Positions 45,867 to 57,500 of a stretch of DNA of 64,000 bases are shown piece by piece. The position numbers and the translations under genes are program-made. This DNA comes from Leucocoprinus leucothites (Eukaryota; Basidiomycota; Agaricomycetes; Agaricales; Agaricaceae), in assembly GCA_013368445.1 (NCBI GenBank), contig JAACJO010000034.1, positions 1-64,000 of the forward strand, read 5' to 3'. Position 1 is the stretch's first letter. Each line of letters begins with the position of its first letter. The notes below the pieces were generated by a model. That model did no database searches. It saw only the letters and a program-made list of their open reading frames with translations, and was not told the origin of the DNA.

Positions 45867-46694
45867 AGGAGGAAGGAAGGAAGCGGAAGTGAGGGGAATA
45901 GCCATGGGAAGGGTGTGGAGAGGAGGTGAGATGTGGAAATAGTGAAGGGGGCTGTTTCGGCAGGAAGATGCCTGAGGAGAGATGCAGGAAATGATGGGGA
46001 ATGGTGGTGGGAAAGGGGACGCTGAAGGGGAGCACGGAAATAGTGGGGAACGGTGTTCGGAAGGAAAAGTGCCAGGGGAAAGTGTGGGAAACAACAAGGA
46101 AGGCTATTTGGGAGGGGAGACACCAAGGGAAAGCATGGGAAACAGTGGGGAACAGTGTTCGGGAGGAGAGATGCCAAGGGAGAGCACAGGAAACAGTGGG
46201 GAACAGTGTTCAGAAGGAGAGACACCAGGGAAAAGTGTGGGAAACAACGAGGGAGGCTATTCGCGAGGAGGGATGCCAAGGAAGAGTGCGGGAAACAGTG
46301 GGGAACCATGTTCGGGAGGAGAGACACCAAGGGAGAGCATGGGAAACAATAAGGGTGGCTATTTGGGAGGAGGGATGCTGGGGGGCGGGAGGGAAAAGCA
46401 TGAGAAACAATGGGGGAGGCTATTTTGGGAGTCAGGTGACTTGGGAGGAGGTGGGCAGCAGCAATCACAGACATCGGGAAACAGCAGGAAAGGGCCCGGC
46501 TATCGTCAGGTAGCGACATCTGGTTCCCACCAGCCAAAGAATATTCCCTGGGTTTTGAAGCATTTTCCAAGTACTTTATTAGTACTTTGGCCGTACATGA
46601 GGGACAGGCTCAAATCAGGCCTAATTAGGTCGTAGGAACTAACTGTTCCTACAGCCTAAAATGGTACCCTTAGTGGAATCTATAGGTGCTTTGT
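45867..46694 (-). repeat. 0.8-kb repeat with 51-bp minisatellite, copy 2
   Basis: Inverse of 33516-34292, but with about seven 51-bp units (one more). Here it follows integrase codons directly: the pol frame runs into it and ends at 46639. On this strand each unit encodes GN(S/N)-x-G-x2-(C/Y)-containing 17-residue repeats such as GNSGEQCSGGETPRESM. Confidence 0.85.
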
Positions 46695-47829
46695 TTTGCC
46701 AGACAGACCCATCCATTTCAGCTAAGATATAAGCTCCCCCTTTGTTGTGAGTGATCACAACCATGGGTCCTAAATATCTTGGCTTCATTTTTCGGTCCAC
46801 TGATGACTCAATGGCCGTATTCCTAACTAACACTAAGTTACCCGGCTTGAAGTCCCATTCTTTGATCTTTGCAGAATTTTCTTTTTCCAATCTAAGGGCT
46901 TTAGCCAGTTTCTCTTTATTTGCTCTTGCCCACATTGCCTTGACATGTGCCATGTGCTTCGCCAGGGCTAATGCTCTTAAGCCAATAAGTTCATCCATGG
47001 ACATCATCTTCCCTGGGTAGCTAACTAGCCATGTCGCTTCCTGTACATCCAGAGGTAAAGTCAGGTGGGTGTCTGTGACCATAAAGTAGGGTGAACAACC
47101 CATCCCTTTTCTGATTGTGATCCTATCGGCCCACATGACATGGTGTAAGAACCAGAACCATTTCTTTATGTCGCCTCTGGTTGCCTTATATAGCATTTGG
47201 CAAACATCCCAGTGCAGGCATTCGATGGTGCTGTTTGCTTTGGAGTTATATGGCAAGATAGCTACTCCCTTAATACCATATTTCTCTTTGAGCCACTTAA
47301 CCGCTTTCTTGAATGGTGCACCATTGTCAGTCATGATTTTCACCAGACCACCCCAACAGCAGATAATGTCTTCAAATAGCCATTGTCCGATGGTTCTTGC
47401 ATTCTCTTTTCTTAAGGCTCTCCCTTCCATCCATGAAGACAGCACACACCGGCCATGAACTAAGTAGTTACAGCCATTTGAGGCAGGCAAAATGTGTAAA
47501 GTGTCCACATGTTGTACTTGGAATATTGACGGAGTATGGGTTACTACAGGTGGTAGCTCGGTAGCTACCTTTTGTTGGACTTGACAAATATGACAACTCC
47601 TGACAAACAAAGTAATATCCTTTTCCACATCCGGCCACCAAAATCTTTGCATAACTAACTGAGTTGTCACATATATACCATGATGCCCTAAGCAATTGTG
47701 TGCTGCCATCATCATGTACATCCTATGTGACTTGTCAACTACTAGTTGAGGTGATCCCTTTCCGTTCTGACGGTATAGATGCCCATCTCTATCTAAGTAG
47801 AAATGTGATGCTGCTCTTGACAGTCTCAT
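46639..47829 (-). CDS. Ty3-type integrase of the LTR-beta element
   Basis: Open for 396 codons. It has a zinc domain (HNCLGHHG then SCHICQ), catalytic core with Asp in HVDTLHIL, Asp in [13 protein letters not shown] and Glu in [11 protein letters not shown], and the C-terminal barrel ([25 protein letters not shown]). After DGSVWQNK the normal ending is replaced by [14 protein letters not shown] from the adjoining repeat. No chromodomain follows. All three catalytic residues are present. Sequence just upstream (AQLPRIKDWLP near 47900) is its usual leader, so the N-terminus extends beyond the first Met, past a stop or frameshift. Confidence 0.88.
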   Translation of the reverse strand: MRLSRAASHFYLDRDGHLYRQNGKGSPQLVVDKSHRMYMMMAAHNCLGHHGIYVTTQLVMQRFWWPDVEKDITLFVRSCHICQVQQKVATELPPVVTHTPSIFQVQHVDTLHILPASNGCNYLVHGRCVLSSWMEGRALRKENARTIGQWLFEDIICCWGGLVKIMTDNGAPFKKAVKWLKEKYGIKGVAILPYNSKANSTIECLHWDVCQMLYKATRGDIKKWFWFLHHVMWADRITIRKGMGCSPYFMVTDTHLTLPLDVQEATWLVSYPGKMMSMDELIGLRALALAKHMAHVKAMWARANKEKLAKALRLEKENSAKIKEWDFKPGNLVLVRNTAIESSVDRKMKPRYLGPMVVITHNKGGAYILAEMDGSVWQNKAPIDSTKGTILGCRNS

Positions 47830-47916
47830 TAGTTCAGGATTTTTCCACGAGTCAGCTGTATAGCTACCTTATGAAGGGAGCCAATCTTTAATTCTGGGCA
47901 ATTGAGCATCTTGTTC

Positions 47917-49735
47917 TCAAGCAACCTCAGATCTGATCTCTTCATTATATTCATATGCCGGGTCAGAAGCATCTACCTTATCGAAATTGGGTATTAACTT
48001 TTCTCCAAGGCTTTCACTCAAGAAGATTTTCAAAGGTTCTGGGCATTGTGGCTTGCTAGCTAGTTTGCTACGAGCCATCTCTTCTGCCTTCCTTCCTTTG
48101 AGTGCCCAATTAAGTTCCCACTCAAAATCTCCGATTTCTTTGGCAATTTCATTGACAAACCCAGTCTGGGTATCTACACACGAAGTTTGAATAAGGAGTT
48201 TTCTTCCAGATTTCATCCAAAAGCGGAATCTCCTCTTCTGCTTCAATGTGTAAATTGGTGATCCAGCTCCAGTGGAAAATATCCACTTTAGCCTTGATTG
48301 ATCTGGGTCCGCTGGGAATGCTAACCCTGTCAGGGAAGCATAGGTACTGGTTGTCCCTGTCCCATTTGATCCGTCCGTTGGCTAAGTCTTTTTCCTTATC
48401 TGGACAGGCTCTTAGATAGTGGTTGTTGCCTCCACAGTATTTGCACTGATTACCATTAGGCTGAGACTGAGATTGGGCATTCCTAGAATAGCTCAATTGG
48501 TTACTTGTCTTAGAAACCTGTTGAGCAAATTCCTTTACTAAGGACTTTATATTATCATGTTGTATCGGAATGCTATCTTTTATGTTAGCTACTTCACTGT
48601 TTAGTGCTTCAAGTTTATCTTTGACCTTTCAATTCAATGATACTTCTTCGCACTTCAGGAATAGCAATGTAGCTACATCCAATTGTAGGATAACCCTTTC
48701 CGAATTTTGAGATCTTAATAGAGTTTTCCCTGATACTAGTGTGACAGCTTCTTTAATTACTTCTTGGTAATCATACAGATCTTCATCATGAAGCTCTTTC
48801 TGCTCATTAACTGTTCTTGTTTTCCCTTGGAGACTTAGTTTATTGTTCAGTGCCTGTTGGAAGTCTGTGTCAAAAGCACTAGTGAACATTTCTACTAACT
48901 CTCAATTGGATACTAAAGGTGGCACCTTGAGACACTTGGTGGCTTCAGTGATAAAGCGTCGCTTGAAAGCTAAGAGGTGACCTTCATCATCCATTGTAGT
49001 CCCTTTGTACTCTTGGCAGATCACTTGGAGTTGTTTAACAGATCCTTGCTCATAGGAAACCATTTCCGGATATTCCTTGTGGATTTTAGCCTTAAAGGCT
49101 TCATAGTTGTCCCCAGCTATAGAGGCAAATCCTAACCACTCTTCTCGGTGCTTGGGACTTGGCAAATATGTTATCAGTCAGTCAATCTTCTCTTTAGGGT
49201 CCGTAATTTTACAGAACAATAAGAATCGTTCAACATGCCAAATATATTGCCTAAGTGAATTTCCTTTTCTGTCCCATGCAGGAGCCTTGTTAGAGAGCAT
49301 CCTGGGCATATTTGGAGTATTCACCATATTTGAGGGTATTGTAGAGTTTGAAATAGAGGATTGATCTTTCTGAGTAGTAGACTCAGGTGGTGGCAAATGT
49401 GGTAATATTTCCTGTTCAGAAGTATCAGCAGGTAAAGCAAGTAATTCTTTCTCAATCAACAAAGCTTTGTCCTTGTTGTCGGTCTACTGGCCAGGTAGCT
49501 TTTTAGCTAAACAGGCAGTCAATGAAGAAGATCCTGGCTTTTCTGTTCACTTGACCTAGAAACATGCTTTGGAGGCATATAAGGTTTCACAAGCCCTGCC
49601 TTGGCAGAAGTCTTGGTTGTTCTTTTATGGGTGGAAGTTGTTCCTTTGTTAAGGGAGCTACTTCCTAAGGTGGCTTTTTGTTTTAAGCCTTTTGGTGTTG
49701 AAGACTTCAGAGGAGGTCCCCAAGACATTTTGTAA
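47917..49735 (-). pseudogene. Gag of the LTR-beta element
   Basis: From MSWGPPLKSSTPKGLKQ (49728) through a basic N-terminus, a capsid-like helical part (NSLRQYIWHVERFLLFCKI, REEWLGFASIAGDNYEAF), to a CCHC zinc knuckle CKYCGGNNHYLRAC near 48440, which would bind the packaged RNA. In-frame TGA codons occur near 49170, 48897 and 48625, and further stops near 49510, each replaceable by a one-step change. The frame reaches DASDPAYEYNEEI at about 47930 and then, with no protease or RT, integrase begins within 100 bp. Confidence 0.8.
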
Positions 49736-49790
49736 AAATATAAAAGACAACAAAAATAAAAGGAAAATTCTCAACAAATCTGAAACTTCT

Positions 49791-49806
49791 CTTGCAGTGT
49801 GCTCCA
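49791..49806 (-). other. candidate tRNA primer binding site
   Basis: On the minus strand the LTR end CCTCTACA is followed by TC and then TGGAGCACACTGCAAG. A TGG start next to the LTR is what a tRNA CCA end would pair with. The tRNA is not identified. Confidence 0.5.
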
Positions 49807-49808
49807 GA

Positions 49809-51148
49809 TGTAGAGGCTCACTGATGTATGGATATAACGTCAAGTAGAGTACTAGCTAGGTAGCTAGAATGTAACCTCAAATGAATTCGAGGGGAAGTAT
49901 GAGAAATAGATAAGGATGTATGTAGTTACTGCTGAATAACACAAAAGGTGTGATGAAACTAAATGCTGTATTATTTACTTTGGGAAATTCTCAAGTACTG
50001 TACTAGGATCCTAACTAAGTGTGCAGTTTGTGATGCTTAGTTGACTTCTATAACTATGATCTTTTATCCTGAGGCTGTCTCTGTTTCTCTCTAAGGTCAA
50101 CTGGACCTTGTCTATAATCACCCACTCAGTCACACACTGGCACTGGTGTGGTTGATATGCTTTTAACTACAAGCCTTCCTAGCTTGGTAGCTACTTTGCT
50201 CTGACACTAGATCAAACTTGAGATGTCTTAGAATATTTCCTAGACTAACTAGTAGAAGTCTTTCTTGTTAGAGTTCTCTTAGAAGGTTGATCACTTATTC
50301 ACTCAAAAATGCTTAGTTCATGGTCTGCACACCTTATAGCACTACGGAGGCATAGGATTCCTTGCCTATCTGCATGCTGTTGGGTCCTTTTTATATTATT
50401 TGAGAGATAGGAAAATAGACAAAATATTCTAGAAAGGAATAGGTATGACTCAAAATTGACTAATAGAAAATGACTGAATTGTCCTGGATTCAGCTGGTAT
50501 ACTTTTATGATGCAACACTGACCAGTAGGTCTGTTCAATTGCTAGGTTGTCTTGTGGGTAACAGAGTAGCTACCACATGAGTTTTCTTTTATTAAGCCTT
50601 TATTAATCATGGATGATCATTTTGGCTGTGATATTTTCTTTACCTGAGGACCTCTGCCATATCAGTGCAACCATTGGTTTGCTTGGCCAGTACAGTTGTA
50701 TGTCTGAACAGTGTGGAAATGACATAGCTAAGCAGCAGGGTAGCTAGGTTTCTGTCTTGTACATGTGGAAAACACAGATCATTGTTTGTTAACCAGTCTG
50801 TTGATACTTCTGGTCTGGTTCTAGACCCTGGTCCTTACTTTTAGATCGTTCAGATTGTTCTTGGCATGGAGTTTTCCCTCAAGTCTCAAAGTGGTAATTT
50901 GGTGATGGTGGTTTCCTGAAGTCAAGGGTTTGAATCCCTAGAATGGTTCACAACAGTAGATAGCTGTACTAGATTACCAGTCTCACCTGCTGTATTGGTT
51001 GATTATATTACTTCTTAGTAAGTAGCTTTGTAGCTACACTGCTAACACACTATGGGGCTCTTAGGCATAGCATTATTCTTTTATAATACTAGGTGTGAAA
51101 TTGCGAAAATATTAGTATTTCTTGTTTATTTTCAGTTTTTGTGTCACA
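49809..51148 (-). repeat. LTR-beta copy D, 5' LTR
   Basis: 1340 bp, TGTAGAGG...GTGTCACA on the plus strand. The primer site and gag lie to its left, so on the minus strand this is the 5' LTR. Its B box has decayed to GTTTGAATC (50928-50936). Confidence 0.9.
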
Positions 51149-51957
51149 ATATGACCTTGTTTGACTCTGCCCTAAATGTGCTTCCAGCTAGCTGCTGAGC
51201 ATTTGCTCCAGGTTTCTTCTTGCCAATACATCCATAATTCTATATTCCATCTCCAAGAGACAACAATCTATTTAGGGAGCACTATATTGGGATCAGCTTG
51301 AAAATTCCTCAAGGTATGCCAAGCTCTTCTTACAGGGAAGTTTCATATCAAGGATTGTTCAATAGATTTGCTCCTCGCTTTTGCTAGAATGGTGAAGCAT
51401 ACTCAATGATGGGTGACTAAGGTAGTTTGAGATAAAGTGGATCAGCTCACTCTGCACAACAGTCCCAAAGAACTGGTAAGCAACTTAATCCAAATTTCAG
51501 TGTAAATGTTTAACTAATAAACAATATGTAGGTCCCATACTTTGATATATTTGCCTCATTTGTAGAATTGTCACAAGCCATGTGCCAGCTTGACAAAAGC
51601 CCTGATGAACCTTGGTTGATCAACACAAAGAATCCTGCTCCCAAAAAACTTCTTGTGATGGTAGCCCATGGACCCTAAAAGGGTCATTGCAGTATAATCA
51701 GAACAGTGTCATTGCAGTAAACTCTGTTTCTGTCATTTTAGATCAATACCAACTTGCTCTTAGTGGACTCCACATTGGTATTGTCTGGATATGAAGGGAA
51801 TGGATTTTGAACTCATACACATGATCCCCACAGCATGTTCCATCCTTGCCATGGCATTATTAGATAAGAAGGAAAGGCTGTCAGGTACTCCAGAACCTGA
51901 AGAAAGATCCTTGACCAGAGGTGGTGTGCTTGGTTGGTGGATTTTTTGTCCCCAGGA
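51149..51957 (+). pseudogene. host gene remnant interrupted by the chromovirus, left part
   Basis: The frame from 51791 (MKGMDFELIHMIPTACSIL, then GVLGWWIFCPQD) runs without a stop into the insertion at 51957. Sequence further upstream (DQYQLALSGLHIGIV in another frame) suggests earlier damage. The frame resumes exactly after the target duplication at 62290. Family unknown. Confidence 0.4.
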
Positions 51958-52608
51958 TGTTATAGTGACACTGGCCCAGTCCAAAGCTGGCATGATAAGT
52001 ATCAACTTGATCTTATCAAAGGGGACTCCTTCTCTGTAAGCAACAAAGTCATTTACAAAGTCAGAGTTATAATACAGCGATTATAAGAGTTAAAGACTTG
52101 GTAATTGAGATCTTAAGGGCTTAAGTTCAATTCAACTTTGTTTAGATAAAGGCTCATATTGAGTCTCCACCTCGCCAGGTAGAAACAATGTTTCTCCTTG
52201 GTAGATGTTGATGGCTTATATATGATACAAGTCTATATCTAATATTAACTAGGGCTAAGGGCTTCTAATGAAAGACAAGAAGCATACAGCTTTCTTAATG
52301 TTAATTATATATAAGACATGATCTGTCAAAGAAGCTTTAGAAGTTCTTCTTTGATCATCTGACATGATTACAAGGTAAGTCCAAATATAATGCAGCTATA
52401 TTTAATAATCACATGTCATCAAAACATAAACAAATCCAAACAAGACATAATGAGTTATAATGAGATAAAGTAAACAAGTCAAAACAAATAAAATAAAACA
52501 AGAACAAATACAAGAGAAAACATAATTGCAATATTACTTAAGTAAAGTTAATATCAACTTTTGTATTGTAGATGGAACAAATGCTAGATATAATCAATAT
52601 ACATAACA
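51958..52608 (-). repeat. LTR-gamma, 3' LTR of the full-length chromovirus
   Basis: 651 bp, TGTTATAG...CATAACA. Preceded by CAGGA, which is repeated after the other LTR. A purine tract lies on its internal side. Confidence 0.95.
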
Positions 52609-52610
52609 TT

Positions 52611-52620
52611 ATCCCTTTTG
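52611..52620 (-). other. 3' polypurine tract of the chromovirus
   Basis: On the minus strand CAAAAGGGAT, then AA, immediately before the LTR start TGTTATG. Confidence 0.65.
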
Positions 52621-52679
52621 TATGTAGCTAAGATATCCACATCTTAGTAACTATCTAAGTCACTAAGGTAGATTACCTT

Positions 52680-54525
52680 CACTGTCTATGTTGAAGTTGG
52701 CTTCATCATCATAATAAGATTGATGATTGCTATCTTTGTATGGGGGTGTAAGGGGGCAGTCTCCTTCATGGATGCAAGTAGTCCAACCATGATAGGAATG
52801 TCCATTCAGACTGTGTCCTCAATAGTTTGGATGGGAGAAATGGACTGAGGTCTTGAGATAACCATATTGGTGTCCTTATAGTACAGGTTTATGACCTCAT
52901 CTCAGCATAAAAGAGGGTTGTAGGTGGGGCTGAGAGCAGTGGTGTTAACAGCTGTGGATGTTGGATTATGTTGTTCAGATTGAAGTCCAATGGTATCAGT
53001 GATGGGGGCACCATGATTGCCAGTTGATACACTAGACTGTTTGGGCTGTACTCTGGTAGATCTGGAGATAGACTGCAGAGCAAGAGCCTTAGCAGCATTG
53101 ACTCTGTTGGTAATGGAAAGTGCTGCCAGGGCAACTGGGGGTAAGTCCCATTGAGCAACTCCTTTATAAGGATTTCAGGAACAATACTTGGTGAAATGGC
53201 TGGGGGTGAAAGTGTTGTACCAGGTGCAATGATATCCTGGGCAAAGTGTCTTGATATGACCCATTCCATGACATATATAACAGTGTTATAAATGTTGACT
53301 TAATTGATGCCCACTGTGACTTAATCATCTTAGATGCTGACATAGCCACCAGGTCTGAAGCAGCATTACTCAATTGTGAAGAGTATGTTAGGAAGTTTGA
53401 TGTGGAAGAAGAACAGTTCAATGTCAATTGGGACAAGTATAATTGGATGGATGTCATCAAGAGAATTAGGAGAAACAGTTTTGCAGTATGATGAAGAATG
53501 GACTAACTGGATTGTTGAACAGACTATGGTTGTTGACATTACATTTGGATTAGAACAATTGGATATCTGACTATGATAGCTGTTACATTGGCAGACAGAT
53601 TAGTATTTATCAGAATTATGATTGTGATACCAGACTTGTAGTTGTAGTTTCATAGTTTGATATCATTTCAGTTAGTTAGTATTTAAGGACCTTGTATTAG
53701 GAAGATTAAACTTAAATTTAATCTTTCCTTTGTTTCCTGGAATACTTGTGTTTACTTGCCTCACCTTGAATTCACTTATATTATTGTTGTTGTCTCAAAC
53801 CTTGTGCTACTCTTGACTTACCTTAAGTCATCTTGGCCTTTTCTTACTGGGCTTTTGAGAATACTTAAGCTCATTAATTGAAGTACATTAAAGACCAGTT
53901 AGCTGCTGTCTTATGTAACTCAATCATGTGTTGTGACACATGATGTTACTAGGTGCTCTGACTGTAAATCTTGGTACACAGGTTCTACTAGAACATCCAG
54001 TCTGAGTCATGTCTTGATTGGTATCTCAAGGAGGCTCATTAGTAGGCATTGGAGGGGGGTACTTGGTAATATGGCATTGTGTGTAGCCACATCATGATGT
54101 TGCTGAGGTTTGATACTAGGAATGGAAGTTTCTCCTTTGTCAATAGCTGGGGTGCACTCAGGATGCAGTGCATGTCTGTCTGGAGCTTGTTGACAGTTGA
54201 GTGTAGTGAAGTAATTGGATGTGTCCAATGATGTTTGGAGTATAGGGACCCTGAGGGATATGGCATGCCAAGTTACTAATGTGGAAGTCCATTTCTTCCT
54301 GGAGATGCTTGTATTCACTTCTTGCAGAAGTGAGAGCATCAAGGTGATTCCCAATGTTATAGACATATGAAGTGATTTGAAAATTGCTGCCATAGGTAGA
54401 CAAAAAGTCAATAGCTGTTTGTTCTCAAAGAAATGCACATCATAAGGTGGCATTCTCCAAATAGGATGAAGAGTTTTCACTCTTAGTGACTGGTACTGTT
54501 GGTTGTTCACTGACTTCTGGTGTAG
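52680..54525 (-). pseudogene. extra sense ORF downstream of pol, with a second zinc knuckle
   Basis: Just after the chromodomain stop a frame starts MTTPEVSEQPTVPVTK and, past stops, continues with a helical part (GNHLDALTSARSEYKHLQEE). Much further on, another frame has CYICHGMGHIKTLC near 53240-53280, a CX2CX4HX4C knuckle, then a proline/threonine-rich end. The pieces are in different frames, so calling them one gene is inference. Typical chromoviruses have one knuckle, in Gag, and little after the chromodomain. It could be a captured gag-like gene or an older nested element. Confidence 0.35.
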
Positions 54526-54544
54526 TCATTGAAGCTGGGGAATG

Positions 54545-57500
54545 TTAAGAGAGATTGTGCTGAGTTTTATACTCTTGAATAATTTCTTTTGAATTTTCAA
54601 GATTTTTCTCTGCTTTCCATGAGTCTTTATTAGGCCTATATCCTTTCCAACAAATTAGGTATTCTATTTTTGTTCCAGAGTGTAGTCTGCGAGTTCTATG
54701 ATTTAGGACTGCTTCACCTTCATATTGCTCTTCTCCAGAAACAAGAATAGGTGGTGGTTTATGGTTGTGTTTGCCATAAATGTCATTCTCAGTTACTGGC
54801 ATGAGGAGTGAAGCATGGAACTTGTTGTGAATTTTCCATTTTGATGGTAGTTTGAGTTTGTAGTTGACTGGAGAGGTCTTTCTAATAATAGTAAATGGAC
54901 CTTCTCTTCTTTGGTTGAGCTTATTCAAAGCATAGGGCAAAGGGAGATTTCAGTTATCTAACCAAACTTGGTCTCATACAGTACTTTGAATGGCATCCAT
55001 GGTTGGTTCTTTCATTGAGCCATCATTAGATGTGTTCATTCATGTGCCTCTAAAGCTGCTTCTCTCGCTTGCTCTAAGAATAGAGACTTCTCATTAATAG
55101 AAGGTGTATTTGTTTCTTCATTCAAGATAAATGCTTGTGGGTTATATCCTAAAATTAACTTGTATGGTGTATGCTTCCTTCCAGAATGAGGTTTTGTATT
55201 GTGTACAAATTCAATCATAGGAAGTCCTTGTCTCCATATGGTTGGATTTCATGACATGTAAACTGCTAGGTAAAATTCGATTTCTCAGTTATATCTTTCA
55301 GTAGTACCATCTGTCTGTGGATGATATGCTGTAGACAGGGCTGGTGTGATATTGAGTGTTTGTATAGTTTTTGCCTCAATTTAGCAGCAAATTGTGGATC
55401 TCAATCTGATATTATTTTGTTGGGTGTTCTATATTTTGAAAATACTTTGTCAATAAAATTTCAGCAATGCCATTGGCATCTACTGTCTTCTTTGTTGGAG
55501 TTAGGATTATCCCTTTCATAAGTCCATGGTCCACTATGGACAATATACAATCATATCTGTCGTCAGGTGGTAGATCTGTGACAAGATTCATGGATATTTG
55601 GGAAAAGGGCCTTGTGGAAGAAGGGCTTTTAACCAGTTGCATTGGTAGTTTAACTGGATGATGGTTAATCTTGTACTGTTGACAAATAGGGCATCCTTTC
55701 ACATAGTTCTGAATATATGTGTTCATTCCAGGCCAGTAAATTAATTTAGATAGTTTACAGAATGTTTCAGCTGTTCCTGGGTGTCCTGATATCTAGTGAT
55801 CATGTACATGTTGGAGAAGTCTTCTTTTTAGTTCAGCATCTTTGGGTATCATATGTCTTCCCTGATATTTATGAATGCCATCATCTTCTGTAAATCTTTC
55901 AGATGGGGTGATCTTCACTTGTTTGTTTTTAATTTCTTCTTTATTTCTTTTTCAGAAAGGAAGTTAATGAATTTTTCTGATGGTATCATGATTGATCTTT
56001 GTTGTCTTTCCCTTCTGGAACTAGGTCTGGTCTTCTGCTCAATGTGTCAGCAAGAGTTTTTTGTTACCAGCCAAGTGCTTTATGGAGTAATGGAAGTATG
56101 TTATGTATAGCATCCATCTAGCTTGTCTTTGATTTAATTGTTGTGGTTCTCGCCATCTGGTGAGGTTCTCATGATCAGACCATATGATGATAGGGCATGC
56201 TGATCCTCCAAGGTAGTGTTGCCATTCCTTTAGTGCTCTAATAATAGCAAGGAATTCTTGGTCAGACACATGATAGTTTCATTCTGCAGGGTTAAGGGTT
56301 TGTGAATAGTAGGCCACAGGGTGCTTGTCTCCATTTGAATCTCTTTGGAGTAGTACTACACCAGTAGCAAAAATGGAAGCACCACATTCAATTTTGAATG
56401 GCTTTGATTCATCAACTATTTGGAGTATAGGTTGCTTAAGGAATTGTTCCTTGAGCTTCTCAAAGCTTTTCTGTGCTTCTGGGTCCATTCAAATTTTGTT
56501 GTTTTTCGAAGTAATGCATTAAGTGGTTGTGTGATAGCTGAGAAGTTGTGGATAAAATTTCTGTAGAAGTTACAGAAACTAATAAACTGTCTGATATTTT
56601 GGACTGACTTGGATACAGGCCAATCATGTATACCCTTTAGTTTGACTGGGTCCATCTCGATAGATTCAGAAGTTATGATAACTCCAAGATATTCTAGACA
56701 TTGCTTCTTGAATTCGCATTTTTCAGTCTTTAAATACAACTTATTTTCTTGTATAATTTTCAAGACTTGTTTAGTAAGTTTTTCAAGTTGTTCTTTTGTT
56801 TTCACATGGATAAGGATGTCATCCATGTAGATGATAGCTCTGCCTTTCTCAGTAAGGTCTTTGAAGATGTGATCCATCATAGATTGGAATGTAGCAGGTG
56901 AATTTGTCATTCTGAAAATCATGATTGTGGGTCCATATAGCCCATTAGGAGTATGGAATGCTGCTTTCAATTCATGTCCTTCATGGATTCAGACATTGTT
57001 ATATCTGAGCCGGACATCTAACCTTGTAAACCAATTAGATCCTTTAAGTTTATCCATAGTTTGTGATATGCTCAGTATCAGGTGAGCATTCTTTATTGTA
57101 TTCTTGTTAAGAAATCTATAGTCTTGACATGGACATAAGTCTCCTCCTTTCTTTCCTACAAAGAAGAACGAAGAGGCCATGGGTGATTTGGATTTCCAAA
57201 TATATCCTGTTTGTAGGTTTTCAGAAATAAACTTATCAAGTTCAGTTCTCTCCTGATGTCAGCTGATAAACTGGCTTCTGTTTTCATTCAAATTCAGGTA
57301 CTGTCTCAATTTTGTGATGCCAAGGACATCTGGGTGGTAATTTCTCAGATTCATCTTTGTTGAAGACTTTGAGAAACTGATGAAAATTCTTTGGTATAGC
57401 TTTCACAGGGTCTGATTCCCATTTAGGTTTAGTAGCCAAGTCATGAAGTGGTTGTGATTTATTAGACTTCATGTTGATTTCATACAGTATAGTAATGGCA

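Larger units (their letters stand above)
45867..51148 (-). mobile_element. LTR-beta retroelement, internally deleted, no 3' LTR
   Basis: Minus-strand order: 5' LTR (51148-49809), primer site, gag, integrase, minisatellite repeat, then unrelated sequence. Protease, reverse transcriptase and RNase H are absent. Confidence 0.8.

Noticed and set aside
45809..46635. Frames of 170-253 codons on both strands
   Set aside because: Second copy of the same minisatellite; reported as a repeat instead.
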